Source of the DNA: Pelargonium x hortorum
Taxonomy: Eukaryota > Streptophyta > Magnoliopsida > Geraniales > Geraniaceae
Assembly: GCA_036897525.1 (NCBI GenBank)
Contig: JAYMTJ010000005.1
Span: forward strand, 62,001 to 126,000
Reading direction: 5' to 3'
Length of the DNA stretch: 64,000 nucleotides
Made by a program: the position numbers and the translations under genes
The notes under the pieces: model-generated
The model's database searches: none
Told to the model about the DNA's origin: nothing
Seen by the model: only the letters and a program-made list of their open reading frames with translations
In this document: positions 39,304-51,722 of the stretch, piece after piece
Position numbering within the stretch: position 1 is the first letter of the stretch
Layout: each line of letters begins with the position of its first letter

Positions 39304-42300
39304 TTAGTTAATCTAACGCCTTTACTTTGTCTTTGTCCTTAATTTAATAGACTTAGGTTCGAACCTATGCCATTTAGAGTTAAACTGAGAGCTATACCAA
39401 TTTCATTTTCTAGACTAGAATTTTTGCAGCAAAAGCACCGTATACTATACTTCAGTTTTATAAGTTATTATTAAAATGAAATTTACAAACCACGCAGGAT
39501 TAGTAAAGAACCAAGTGAAGCTCACTACTTTTTCTATTTTATAGAATCAGGGACTTTTCAAAGATAGATAAAACTTAATATTAAGCTTAATCTAGGAAGA
39601 CTCCTAAAGCCTCAACTATATAAGCGAGATACTTTACTTAAGAGTCTAAGGGCTTTTTTATCGCTATGTCCCTGAGAAGTGCTTACTCTATCTGTAAATG
39701 CGAACATTACATTAAGACCTTTAAGAAATAAAATAAAGAGCTTTATTAATCTTTCTTTTCAGTTTTGGTTGGGTGTAGAGATGGTAGTCCTAAAATCAAC
39801 GGATGCTGTAGATCAGTTATAGTAATGTATAAAGCATTAAATCTTAGGCCAGTATTCTATAATAGAGGAGGGAGGTTTTAATTATTTCCTGGGTTGAATT
39901 TTGTAAAGTAAGAGAGATCTAGTCAGTGCAGGAGGCGGGTACCACAATGCTTAGCTTCTCGGCGAGGTGTCGTTCAAATTAAATTAGACACATACTGAAG
40001 TTTCAAAACCTGTCATAGATTAATTAGTGTTCTATATTCCATTTCCTTAGTGGGTATCCCAAAGGTAACAAGACCCTAGCTACTATCCCACGATCTAAAA
40101 GCAAATCCTTTAGAAATATTCTTGAGGAGATTCTCGAAACAAAGCCTAGATAGAAGTCTGGGGAAGAAACCCTATTCCAAAAGTTCCTAATTCTTTGTAG
40201 GTTGCTCATAAAATAGGGGCGTGCTAAGTAAAAGGATATGCGTATAAAAAACAAAGGCCCTAATATTATGCCTAAACTGGTGTAAGATAAAAAAAACTTT
40301 GGTATATCTAGTGAGAGTAAAAAAACCGCCCAAGTACTCCTTTCCTTGACAAGATTTTTTCTCGAGGATATAAATGGAAATTCTGGATTTCCGCGGCTAT
40401 TAATGACAATACCAACCAATACTTTAGGATTAGGGAAGTTCTTAGGTCAAAAATATGGATACCCCTGAAAGAAACTTTAGAAGAAAAAGGATTTGAACCG
40501 AGGACTTCTCTTTCACATGTACTTTATTTTACCTAGTGTAAACTTGATTAAATGCAGTCAGTCGACTTATGGGTATCTTATAGCATACTATACCACTTCC
40601 TCAATTTCCGGTTTCAAGAGATAGAGTACTGTATTTCCTTATCTAAATAATTCTAATTCCATTTTTTTTGTAGCCAGGCCTGGAATTCTAAAGCCAAGAA
40701 CTCCTATTATTTGTAAAGTCCTGATACCGAGAATGAATGCCCTTTTGTTAATTTAGAGCTTCTACAGTAGTATAGTAGTCTTACTCTATTTTTCTTAATT
40801 TAATTCTCTTTAAGTAAGGGTCCTAATCACAGCATCCATACATGCTGCTTGTTTTTAGCTCTTTTAATTAATTAGGTATACCCAAATGAAAGTTTCTAGT
40901 CAATTACCAGGCGGATCTCCTAAAGTTTAGGAACTCTACTTATTCTAGATTTAAGAAAGATTTTACAGAATTTCTTTTTGCCTCCAATCCTCTTAGGGGT
41001 TCTTTTCTAAGATTTACTTTTGTTTACGTCTACCTAATACCGGTATCGCAGTTTGCTTTGATAGGGAGATTCGATATTAATAGCAAGGGCCATATTATAT
41101 ATACAGTAAACCCTGTTTGAGATTACAGATTTTTTGGCTTAAAAAAAAGGCTTCATTCTAAGGTACGGCCCCGATTACACTCCGGATATCTTGTATTCTG
41201 AAAAAAACGCCCTATTTATAGGGGCGATCTCTATGCTACTCAAACTCAAAGAAGAGGTAAAGACCCTCGAGTAAATAAAAATTCTTATGTCTACTAAACT
41301 AAGCGGGGAAGCCTGGAAAAGCATTAAATGCGATGATCCTCATATGCCTAGGGGTGGGGTCTTTTGCTAACCTAGAACCTAGTTTTTTTTATCTTTCTAA
41401 AAAAGCAGTTTAACTCTAGAATCTGCAAGTATTGTCTTGTATTTAAAAAAGGAAGAATTCATTTTCTTATCTCTCAGGGTAAACCCCTAGGGATAATCAG
41501 GAACTCTATATTACTCCTGTTCCTGTTTAAGATAAGAAGCCCGTGTCAGCGAACCTCTGTAAAAGATCCGCTCTTGTGAATGTCTTGAATATTAGGAGTC
41601 TCCTAAGGGTTTTGTTATATATAATGTAACTAATGCCCTTTCAAACTATTCTAAATTAGTTTTGTTTTGAGTAAAAAGTCTGCTCTCGTACTCAGGACAA
41701 AAATAACTAATACAACGGTACACAGAACTAACCCAGTATTACAGGATTCCCGCTGAAAGGTCCACCTAGATCGACTTATAAAAAAAGAGCTTCAGATCTA
41801 AAACGGGGCCTCGTACTATAGTACTATAACTAAAATCCCTTTCAAAATTGTAGGCATTTTTCCTCCTTTCTTTATTGGATTGGAATATACTACAAATGCT
41901 TATATACCCCCACAAAAAAAAAGGGTTTCTATCTTATCTATATACACTCCGCTTTTTTTTATAGCCTATCCTCCACAAATTGAATACCTACACTAATTAG
42001 GAAGGGAAGGAGGCTTTAGTATCTCAATCCTGCCTGAAAGCTACTAAAAAAAGAACTATCTTTATATATATTGACTTTGAAACTTACATGTTAGCTAATG
42101 AGTATTCGGTTGCCCTAATATTCAGAAATTCAGTAGACCCCTTAAGTAAGCGTCCTTGCCGCCTTGAACTAGAAAAATTCTTGTTAAAACCCTGTTATAC
42201 TAACCCAATACCTGTCCTACTAAACTAGAATAACCTGCTGGATTTGAATAAGAAAGCCCTACTTGTATAGCCTAAATTAATCAAGTAACCTTAGTTATAG

Positions 42301-44991
42301 GAAATAGCCCGGGTTACTCCTTTTCAATTCAATAAAAAAGACTTAGAAGCACTTCTTGAGCTAAAAGTTTTAACAAAAAAAAAGCCTTTAAAAGTTATAA
42401 CCTCAATATACTTAAAAGTGCCGGTGCAGGGGGTTTCTTGTTTCAAGTAACTTTAATCCGTTCTGAGAGTTAGAGCTCCCACCTAAGTAAAGCCCAAATC
42501 CTTGTGTAGGGATAATACAATACCCGCGCTTAGCTTTTTTGTGCTTCACTTATATTTTTGAATTACCGAACAGTATATCTAATAGATCCACACTAGGGAA
42601 TCTTTCCGGCGGAACCCTAAAAAAAGATTAAGTGCCCGATATCTTATGCGAAGTCAAGAGCAGTTATCCCTTTACATACAGAAAATGAAACCCATTCTTT
42701 TGCTATCCCGCATTGTATAAATTTTATTAAACTCATAAGCAGGGTTATAATTGTAGCCTATAACTTAACTGCTGTATATTGTAAGGAGAACAAAGCCATG
42801 GTAAATAAAAAATAACTGCTTTTCGGAACCTTGTATATCAAGACCTTAAAAAAAGGCAAGCAGAAGTTTGCTTATAATATTATAACAAAGGATTTTTTGA
42901 GTTTTATAGTTTAACAGGAAAGAATGATCTTTTGTCACTTTCTTTAAGAGTCAAATATGTGCAGTTATCTAATTTATAAGGATTCCTTTTTTCCAGGAGC
43001 CTTTCTTCCCCAGTCCCAGCTGGATAAACTTTTTTAACCCATACATAGAGTTCCCCTAAAATTAGGACAAGAACTTACTTAAGTATGAGACATTTGTTAA
43101 TTATCTTTGTCAGGCCTGCGTCTTTTGAACAGGAGTAGCTTTCCTATTTCAATATTATTCAGGGGGTTTTGCGCTATAAGATTAAGCTGATGCTTGCCTT
43201 TCGTACTGGATAGGTTAGCCACAATTCCTATAAGTTTTTTTTATGAGGCGATACTAATTAGATAGATACTAATTACCTAGAGATTCCTAAAATTAAGAAT
43301 GAAAAGGAGCTTATAAGACATAAGACTGGGTTAAAATAAAAAACACATTTGGAGAATACCATGGAATATATTTCAATTTAATAGTGTAAACCTTTTGTGA
43401 GGATCGGTTATTATATATATAATTTTACCTAGAGACACGCTCCTAATTTTCCATTTTATCAATTTATTATTATTTTTCGGAATGTTTCTAATTAACCAAA
43501 ACAAGACTCAGAAGTGCCAATACTTTGAATCCGTTTCAAAACACAGGGAAGACCCAGGATCTTATAATACTAGCCTGTATTTATTTCTTAATAAAAGCTC
43601 TCGTCGACCAAGCTTCAATAACTTAGTCACGTACCTAAACACGGGGTACTTAGAGTTCTTTTCTCTAACAAAGCTTCTTATGGTAATAGTTTTCAAATTC
43701 AAAGCGCCCATATTCGTCATGTGGATCTTAAAAAAGATAAACAAGGATCCCTGATCAATTTGTTTTAAATTATTATGGTAAGTAAGGAAATACCTCAGTT
43801 TATACAAATAATATAGTATTTAAGGAATTCTTGTGTTAATTTGGGGTATATTATATCTCCTAAACTAGGACTTAAGAAATACTTCGGAATATACGCAATT
43901 AGTTTTTTTATACTATTTACGAAATAGGCTAAAGTTCCGCATAATGTAAAAATAGACTTCAAACCCGTCTAATCTAATTAGCACTTTAAAATTCCAGAAA
44001 CCGAAGCGATCTAAGCTCAACACACATAAATTTGTAAAGACAAGAAATCGAATCTACTTCATTGTCGCAAACTCCTTCTAAAGGATTTAGTAGAACACTA
44101 GATCCAACCCATTAATTCCTGTTTACTTTATAACAGTTTCTATTGACTTTTCAAGAGCTATGTTATGGAACTCTTAACTTTTATCAATATACAAAACTGC
44201 AATATGTTACAACGAATCTGGTTATCGCTTGTTTAGAATACACTCTCCAATTCAGTAATTCAATTTTTTTTAGAGAGTAATCCACTAAAAAAGAAGGAAA
44301 CTCTTCTCTTGTTTGCAATATGAGGGACCTCTAAGTATGAAAAAGGGCTTCCTATGAGAGCCGCCTACCTTAAATACAGCTTTTTTATAATGTTATCTTA
44401 GAGTGGCTTTCTCAAAAAATGATAGTATCAAATTGCTTTACCAAGATTCTCTTAGGATCCTGACGAGAAGTAATAGGGAAAAGACTGCAAGGATTTGGGG
44501 TGTTATCCTGAGTATCTCCTTTTCTTTTCAAATACAAATGCAATACTATATAATCAAGCATACACTTTTCATTTCTGAGAAGAGGTTTTTTCGTCTTTGT
44601 TATTTAGGAAGCGGCCCTCTTTAATTAAAGGACTCGTTATGCAAATAAATTTTGCGGCTCTTCTTATTCCCTTTATCTTGCTTGGTATCCAAACCTTAAA
44701 ATTAAGCATTAAGAAAAAGCCCCTTCTTAAAAAAGTTATATATCAAGATAGTAGTATCTCGGGGTGGAAATTACAAAATAAAGAAACCCTTTCTTACTTA
44801 TAGACCCCGAGCTCTCCTTCTCAGTACTGGTACTGGTATACTGCTTTTAGAAAAACAAAATAATAGACAAAGGGAACCCTTAGACTTCCTTTTACTCAGT
44901 AAAACCTGGATTATCCTTTATTTAGTTCAGGTAATATCCCCGGAAAAGAAAGAATACTATCCTTATGGTTAGAAAAATCAAAAGACTCAAA

Positions 44992-45009
44992 ATATATATA
45001 TATATATAT
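44992..45009. repeat. AT dinucleotide microsatellite
   Basis: Nine uninterrupted AT units, flanked by A and T runs. A simple slippage repeat. Confidence 0.9.
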
Positions 45010-45421
45010 TTTAAAGTTTCTTATTTAATTTAAAATAAAAAGAGTAACTCTGGAATCCCTATTTAATTAGAAGTTAAAGTTTGAAGTTTAGGAAATCATT
45101 TATTAACCTATTTATTTGTACAAAGTTTCTTTGCTCTATTGGAAAGGGATTCGCAGTTAAGAAAGTATCAGACACGGATTATTTCGAGGCCTCTTATAAA
45201 ATTGTTTACACCTACGGTATAAACTTATAGAAAGACGTGTAACAAAAATAGAGTCTAAATTTATATGACTAACTTCCTCAAAAGCAAGGATCCTTTTGAA
45301 ATTAAGATCTTGGGGATTTTTCTGACATTGGTAGATTAAAAGTGGCCAGCAAAGCTTATATGTTCAAAGCATAGCGGGCTCCTAATTGGGATATGTATCT
45401 TTCTTCTCTTACTAAACTCTT

Positions 45422-45435
45422 AAAAAAAAAAAAAA
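45422..45435 (+). repeat. Poly-A tract, 14 bases
   Basis: Fourteen consecutive A residues, among the longest homopolymers of the window. Confidence 0.9.
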
Positions 45436-46359
45436 ACTGGGAAAGCGCCTAGGTAGGGTAGCTTGTAATCTGGAAGGGTTTTTTTTCTAAAACCGCTGTT
45501 GACAATTAATGTACATTTCTTCTTAGGTCAAATCATATACAAGCAATTCAATTTCCTTTTCTTAAATTCTTAATTAAGGAGAATATAACAGCTAAAAAAT
45601 TTGTGGCTTATCCGGGGTTTCCGTCTGTAAGTTAGGGTTTTTTTATTTTATAGTGAATCGAATCTTATTCGTTAGGAATAGAGGGTGAATTTATAGAGAA
45701 TTTTTTCTCAGTAAACTGAGGTTAGGGGTTACTCAGAATTCCGGAGTTCGCAATGTGCTGAGTAATAAATTAAATAATAAAAAAGAGTATTTTGGGATAT
45801 ATGACTCTAATCGAAAAGCTGCAGGTTCAATCAAGCCAGCCGTGTCGCAAGAGAGACTGTAACAAAAAGCGTTCTAGGAAATTCCTGTAAGATCAGAATA
45901 GCTGGGAAAAAGAACTTTCTATATGCCCTTGATAATATAAGCGAAGTATGTTTGGTTTGGTCTCTCTTCGAAATTGTCTCTCTTGGTGTCCAGCCCTCTA
46001 AAAAAAAGGATATTTGCAGAGTTTATTAGATTTTAGAAGAATCTTAATACGTTTATTTCAAATTAATGATAGATATAAGTATTCCCAGAGGAAACCCTGC
46101 ACAATTATGAAAGGGATTTTATTCCTTTTAAACATGGACCTGAAAGACAAGCTTTTAGTGCCTAAGAGGATTCTAAGAAGTAATCAATCCAGAAAATAAT
46201 TGCGATAAAAGTTCTTCTAGACTTTAGTGAAAAAATGAAGTGTAAATAAGACTTGTGAAGAAGCTACTCTTCTATAGCTTTTTCGTAGTTCTGACAGAAA
46301 TCTTGTAGGATTAAGCCCGCACTTATTAAAACAGAACATGTACTATTGGATTTTTTCAC

Positions 46360-46560
46360 ACAGAGTAAAGGGTGTAGGGAACCCCAAGCCCCAAGGAGAA
46401 TCAAAAAAACCGGGGACGTCGTTGGGATAAAAATATCCGGATTGAGCTGAAAGAATCTCCTACTTTAGTGCTAATAGGGGCTCTCGGCGGCCCCCCTAGC
46501 TTGTACTAATTTACGTCGAAGGATACTCCGAAAGGGTTAGCCCCTGGTGATTTTTATGCT
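46360..46560. other. GC-rich island with two stem-loops, downstream of ccmFN
   Basis: About 200 bases rich in G and C with two perfect short hairpins: ggata (46425-46429) with tatcc (46434-46438) around AAAA, and tagggg (46475-46480) with cccct a (46493-46498) around a 12-base GC-rich loop. On the ccmFN strand it lies 300-500 bases past the stop codon, so it could be part of a long 3' untranslated region or a remnant of another element. No reading frame of note is present. Confidence 0.35.
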
Positions 46561-46799
46561 AGTTCAAATCTTGTTTAATAAAGATAAAGTAGAAACTTAA
46601 TACTTACGGAGATATCGGGATTGAGAGACTTCTCTTAACTTGTGTACAAATAGTAGAGATCTGAGAACTGTTATTTTACCCTACAATTTATTAGGTTTCC
46701 CTTTTGTTGATTTTTTATAACATAGTATAGCCATAACTCCTCTAAAAAGTTGACGGCTAGGATAGTCGAAAAAGAAAAAAAAAAAGTTACGGTATTCTG

Positions 46800-46826
46800 T
46801 AGGGGGGATTGTAAGAAACCGCCCTA
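46800..46826 (-). terminator. ccmFN 3' stem-loop followed by a U-rich tract
   Basis: On the minus strand, 43 bases past the ccmFN stop codon, the arms TAGGGCGG and CCCCCCTA pair over 8 positions with one mismatch around an 11-base loop (TTTCTTACAAT). Some 15 bases further on, the strand reads through a run of U residues broken by one C (46764-46784). Plant mitochondria do not use bacterial rho-independent termination, but stem-loops of this kind commonly define or protect mRNA 3' ends. The placement close behind the stop supports a role as the ccmFN 3' end element. Confidence 0.45.
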
Positions 46827-46869
46827 AATAAGAAAATCAATTTGAGAGTAACTACGAAAGAGTTCTAAT

Positions 46870-48096
46870 TCAAACCATAGGGCTTAAAGAAAGGGGAATA
46901 CTGTGTGCTGAAACCATACCTTTCTTATAAGTTCTATAAAAGGACGACAGCTTTTTCATCTGATAGAAAAGAAAAATTGAGATGAATGTCATTATAAGTA
47001 GGAAGCGCCATAGAAGGAGCCCCCGCGTATCGTCGGTAGCAAAGCTATGAACTGAAGCTAACAATCCCGACCGTATTGAAAAGGTTCCTAAAACACAAGA
47101 AAGAAAAGTCAGAATACTAAGAAAGTAAGTCCAAGACTGAAGCATAGGTCTATTAACTGAATGTATAAGGGCTGTAACTAATATCCAAGGAATAAAGGAG
47201 GCATTTTCTACTGGATCCCAAAACCACCAACCGCCCCAGCCTAATTCATGATAAGCCCACCAACTACCTAATAAGATACCTATGGTTAAAAAGCACCAAC
47301 ATGTCAAGATCCAAATTCGAAGAACTTCCTGATCCCGGTCATCTATTTTTTTATTCACACCGGCGGTCCAAGAAAGAGGAGAACTTGACTTTATTGGGAT
47401 TTGTAGATAGTATAAAGCTAGAATTCCCTTTATCATTTTCGAGATACATAGGGCAAAGATTATAGCACTGGCAACGTCTCCAGCAAAGAGGCAAGGAGGA
47501 TGTATAGCTAATATGGGATCTTGTAGAACAGGATTGAATTCTGCAAGCGGTTCAGTACAAACAAAGAAATTTCGAACAAAAGGATTGGAACTCACTAATA
47601 AGAAAGTAGAGAAAAATAATGTAATCCCGATAGCTCCTAAGCTTTTCTTTTCCTCTAGAGAATAGGTTCTTTCATCTCGGACCATATGCAATAAAGGTTT
47701 CGTTTTCCAAGTATCTTTCTTTATGAAGTTCAAGGCAAAGGAATGGGAAAGACTCTCTTTTAGGCTTCCTTGTTTTGAAGCGTTATGTTCTTTTGGCTTA
47801 GCCCGGTAATAAAGTAGGAATCCATAAAAAGTGAAGATCCAACACCATGAAAAAAGACTCCCCTCATGATTAGACCAAGTGCCCGATATCTGATAAAAGA
47901 ACGGGGCGTTGGCGCTTAAGACATTGTAATCACCTAAATTATTGGAAATATGACAGAACAAAAGACCCATGAAAGAGAGAAGACAGCACCAAAAGGAGAG
48001 TGTTACACCAAATGCGGGAGATTCCTTTTTACTGTAAGTGAATGCAAGAAAGAGTCCTAGGAATAGGGAGAAGTGAAAGAATTCATATAGTGACAT
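46870..48096 (-). CDS. ccmFN: CcmFN, cytochrome c haem lyase subunit (mitochondrial)
   Basis: CcmFN is a membrane subunit of the mitochondrial Ccm (system I) haem lyase, which attaches haem to apocytochromes c and c1 at the inner membrane. The 408-residue frame runs from ATG to TGA. The N-terminus MSLYEFFHFSLF matches the family's MSIYELFHYSLF, which fixes the start. Visible landmarks are TWSNHEGS at 73-80, AIHPPCLFAGDVAS at 197-210, the WWD haem-binding block WWAYHELGWGGWWFWDPV at 279-296, and SIRSGLLASVHSFATDDTRG at 340-359. The histidines at 199, 283 and 350 are those expected of CcmF proteins. About nine hydrophobic segments are likely membrane spans. Compared with typical angiosperm CcmFN (about 570-600 residues), the two hydrophilic linkers, around residues 100-150 and 230-255, are much shorter, and the C-terminus ends soon after YKKGMV. 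The gene is not split into FN1 and FN2. Tryptophans usually made by RNA editing are already encoded. GC is about 40 percent, above the flanks. No partner gene lies nearby. Confidence 0.97.
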   Translation of the reverse strand: MSLYEFFHFSLFLGLFLAFTYSKKESPAFGVTLSFWCCLLSFMGLLFCHISNNLGDYNVLSANAPFFYQISGTWSNHEGSLFSWCWIFTFYGFLLYYRAKPKEHNASKQGSLKESLSHSFALNFIKKDTWKTKPLLHMVRDERTYSLEEKKSLGAIGITLFFSTFLLVSSNPFVRNFFVCTEPLAEFNPVLQDPILAIHPPCLFAGDVASAIIFALCISKMIKGILALYYLQIPIKSSSPLSWTAGVNKKIDDRDQEVLRIWILTCWCFLTIGILLGSWWAYHELGWGGWWFWDPVENASFIPWILVTALIHSVNRPMLQSWTYFLSILTFLSCVLGTFSIRSGLLASVHSFATDDTRGLLLWRFLLIMTFISIFLFYQMKKLSSFYRTYKKGMVSAHSIPLSLSPMV

Positions 48097-51000
48097 TGTT
48101 TAGTTTAACTCTATTTAGACTTAGTTATTTATATATGGAGCCGCACGGTCGAGAGCTTTTGGGTGACCCGGCTAGAAAGAAAAGAACCCTCGGTCTTTCT
48201 ACATTTATTATCTTGCTCTAATACTTTCTTTTTGAGGTTCTAATTATATATACTACTTGTTTAATACTCTGTGTTTACCATAAGACCGAGTATTATATAA
48301 GTCCATTTCATTTTGCGGGGTTTATACTCTATGTTAAGGAATCCTTAGCTATTTTATGGTTCCTTATTAAGTTATACTAGAGTAATAAATAAAAAACCGG
48401 AGTTTCTAGAACTTAATCTAGAATGAAAAAAAAAGCTTTTCAATTTCATAAAGATGAGTCTTTTTGCTTTTAGTTATGTGAGCAGCCATAGAAAGTTACG
48501 CAAAAGAGTTCCGGGAATGAATCTTAGGGCGACAATTGCTTCGCAGGAATACCCGTAAAATAAATTAGGGATCTTATATAATTCTGCAACTTGGCAGCTT
48601 ACTTTATACTTGCTTGATGGGCTTTGGAAATCAAAAGCAGGATTTAATTGACACCGCGTTTACATAAATATCCCTGTATTATAGTAGGAAGCTCTTTAGC
48701 ATTATTCCGTACGCTGTATGGTACCTAATACTCAGGACTTCTCTTGATCGCAACTATTCCTTTTGTAAGTTGAGTTTTGATCTATTTAATTGGAAGCCTC
48801 CTTGACCTATATTTTTATTTCATTAAGCTCTTAGGTCGAAAGGTAGGCGTAAGGAAGACTCCTACTCTCTTTGTTCAGATCGAAAACTAGAAAACCCTGT
48901 TTAGTCTTATTTAGAATTCCTATTTTGATTCCATTTTTTTGAAACTTAAGGGAAAAGAATCTCTTATTCTGTAAGGCATTATTCTTGGAAACTAAACCCC
49001 TTGTTCAGTAAAGTATTAAGACTAGTTTACGCTTACAAGGAGAAATAATTACCTTCTATTTCTTTAGTCTTTTCTACTGGGTTTACACCTGTAAACTTTT
49101 ACAGCCATCCTATTTTTTGTAGTTTAAGTCCGTTAAGTTTTAGGGTTATATATAATAAAAATTCTATTTATGTTGTCTTTGTGAAGCTAAGGAGTACTTA
49201 CTTTTACTTTTCTAGAAGGGTTGCCGTGAATTAAGAATAAAAATTAAGCTACTCCAACTAAATGCAAAAGAGAAGGCAATAATTGAATTTTCTTAGAAAC
49301 CCCTCTCTAAGTCGACTAGCTGCTAGTTTGTCTCAAAACCAACTCCTTTTAATTATAAACTTTATCAGACCACAAGACCAAAATAGTTAAAGTGAACTAA
49401 AGCGAATGTGGTTCAACAACAATAACAGCTAATGTTACCGGAGCTTGATAAGACAAAGGAAATTCCCCCCCGACAAAGCCATAAATACCTGGTCAGTATG
49501 CTTGCTTTGGGGTCAAACTTTCCTATATCCCTCTATTATGTGAAACGCCAAGACATAAATAAAGTAACGGCCTTCATAAGGGTCCCCGGGGGTTGCTAAT
49601 CCTGCCGATACAAAAAAAATATCGAAACTAACCCTAAATTCAGAGTACATTTATTTTATTACTCAAGGTCTGATATTACTAATATACAAATTTTTTTAAG
49701 TCCTATTGTATTCTGAAACAGGTTTTTCTCCATATCTTCCCCAGTATAACAAACTCTTTTGAATATAGCTTTTACGCAAGTTTGTATTAATTTGTATTAA
49801 GTAGTGGGAAATTTATAGGGATACGACAAAGGGGGTATTCTGTCCCTTTAGGAATATTCCCATAGTTATATTTGACTTTGTAGAGCCAAAAGTAGACTCA
49901 AATTCTATGCATTTTTGTGATTCCACCCCAAAGCCATTTCCTTATTGCGAGTTCTATTGCTTACTAGGGTAGGGACACCTACCTATCACATAAACACGCA
50001 ATTGGTATTCCTGGTTCAAATCCTTTCTAGGATTAATCTAGGATTAATTTCTTCTTAAAAATACCTGCCACCAAAATATCCTAGTTATAATAGGGGTTTA
50101 ATGGCGAAAGGCCGACCTACTCACAGGCATTCTGATATATTTGACATGTTTTTTTTTAATCTTATTTAATTTAAGTTTTTCACTTCACCAAAGTTGCACT
50201 GAAACTCAAGTATACAACGGAGAGGATAGGCCGGTACCTTGTTAGAATGCTGGATAACCCGAATTCTTTGTAGTCAATTTATTATCACTCCAGGCTATAA
50301 ATTTTGAGGATAGATGCTTTATATGTTTTACCCCCACGACTTTAGTCTTGCGTCTCTTTTTATGTTATGCACGAAAGTAAGGATACTTTTCGGAATATAA
50401 AGAAAAAAAGAAAAGTACAAAAAGGAATACGGGGATAAAAGAAAGACCAATTACAGCAAGCACATAATAACTTTTTTGTCTTGTTCAAGTTTTCACTATC
50501 AATACCTTAAACCATCCTATCTTTTCTAGGTGAACTACTAAAAAGGGGAAAGGAAACTACTACTTTCTGGCTCTTTCCTTATGTTTATTGTTTCTAAATT
50601 ATAGAAGAAGCAAGGATTAAGTAAGGAATCCATCCCCTTTCTATTAGTTTAGTGAGCTTAGACGTATACCTCATTATCTGGGTCTCAGCAGGCAGTTCTA
50701 TAAGGTATCAAAAAAAGTTATTCTGGTGTTAGTATACTCTTTCCGATAAATGATAGTATCGAGATACTATTTCGGTGTAAGTAAGAATGGCTTGCAACAA
50801 TCTCTTTATTTTCGATTTATTGAAGTATAAATAGTTGGAGCCCCCTATATAACACACTCAACACTTTTTTGGTAGTGTGCAAGAAGCTAAATCTTTACAT
50901 TCCTAAAGTTAAAATTCCCTTTTTTCTTTTCTAGGAGCATATCCATTAAACATCTCTACGTTGTCAAGGATCGGGAATGAGGAGTATATAGAAATGCGGA

Positions 51001-51660
51001 TCCCGCCGAAAGCTGAGGCATAAATGAAATTCTAGTCCTAAACGGCCTTTTACTAGTTATTTCTGTGAAGCAAGCAAACCCTTTATTACCGAAGACGAAG
51101 ACTCCTTGAAGGCGGTTTCTTAACTTACTACGTTTTCAAGTTTACACCGGCAAATTGAAGTAAAAGCAAAGGGGAGTCGCGGGTTCCCAGTCGAGAGGTG
51201 AGTTGACAAAAAAAAGGTGTATACTTAGTTTGTATCATGTCAATTTTGTGATTTATAAATATTCAATTTAATACTATGGAAAGTTTTCCGGTTCGAGAGC
51301 GTATAGTATAAGAAATCCTATTTATGTTATTTATCGAGCTCCGTTCCCTGGGCCCATTGAAATGATAACGTAATTGTTAAATTGCAAATGCGACTTATCC
51401 TTTCTTTATACTAAAGTGATTATATTTCAAACTTTTATACCAAATTCATATCATAAGATACATACAGTGCATGCTCTATGAATAAGGGTCTTTATTCTAA
51501 GAATTTCTGTATTATTTACGTAATGTCGATATAGCTAGAATATCGTAGAATCTTATGATTGCTCTAGAGCAGAAAATTTTCATGAGTAAAAAGTTTACTA
51601 AACAGATGTGCTATTGCCCTTAAATTTCTAAATTTCTTGTAGTTTTCTTTGTATCCTATT
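48097..51660. other. Gene-free spacer upstream of ccmFN
   Basis: The first 100 bases are the ccmFN leader. On the gene strand a CATATATAAATAA string (48125-48137) lies about 30 bases before the ATG and faintly resembles the CATA-type core of plant mitochondrial promoters, and a GC-rich stretch (48137-48175) lies behind it. Beyond that is ordinary spacer. Small tandem duplications occur near 49784 (tttgtattaa, twice) and 50028-50050 (ctaggattaat, twice). No gene is visible. Confidence 0.5.
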
Positions 51661-51664
51661 TTAG

Positions 51665-51722
51665 TTTAGAGGGATTTTTTTAAATCTTTTTTTTTTTTTT
51701 AATTATTTAAAATCCCTCTAAA
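51665..51722. repeat. 14-bp perfect inverted repeat with poly-T loop
   Basis: The arms tttagagggatttt (51665-51678) and aaaatccctctaaa (51709-51722) are perfect complements. The 30-base loop contains 14 consecutive T residues (51687-51700). Transcribed from the plus strand this gives a strong hairpin with a U-rich loop. No neighbouring gene explains it. It could be a transcript-end element or the relic of an inverted duplication. Confidence 0.75.

Larger units (their letters stand above)
39420..46360. other. Gene-free AT-rich spacer
   Basis: No supportable gene. The 131-codon minus-strand frame at 40024-40419 is the second-longest open frame of the window and contains a hydrophobic stretch (FFLSYTSLGIILGPLFFI). 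It begins at TTG with its first ATG past the middle, so chance is a sufficient explanation. Frames at 43482-43754 (plus, ATG) and 43562-43807 (minus) overlap each other. Frames at 44403-44803 and 46014-46199 are short. Simple repeats are listed separately. Confidence 0.5.
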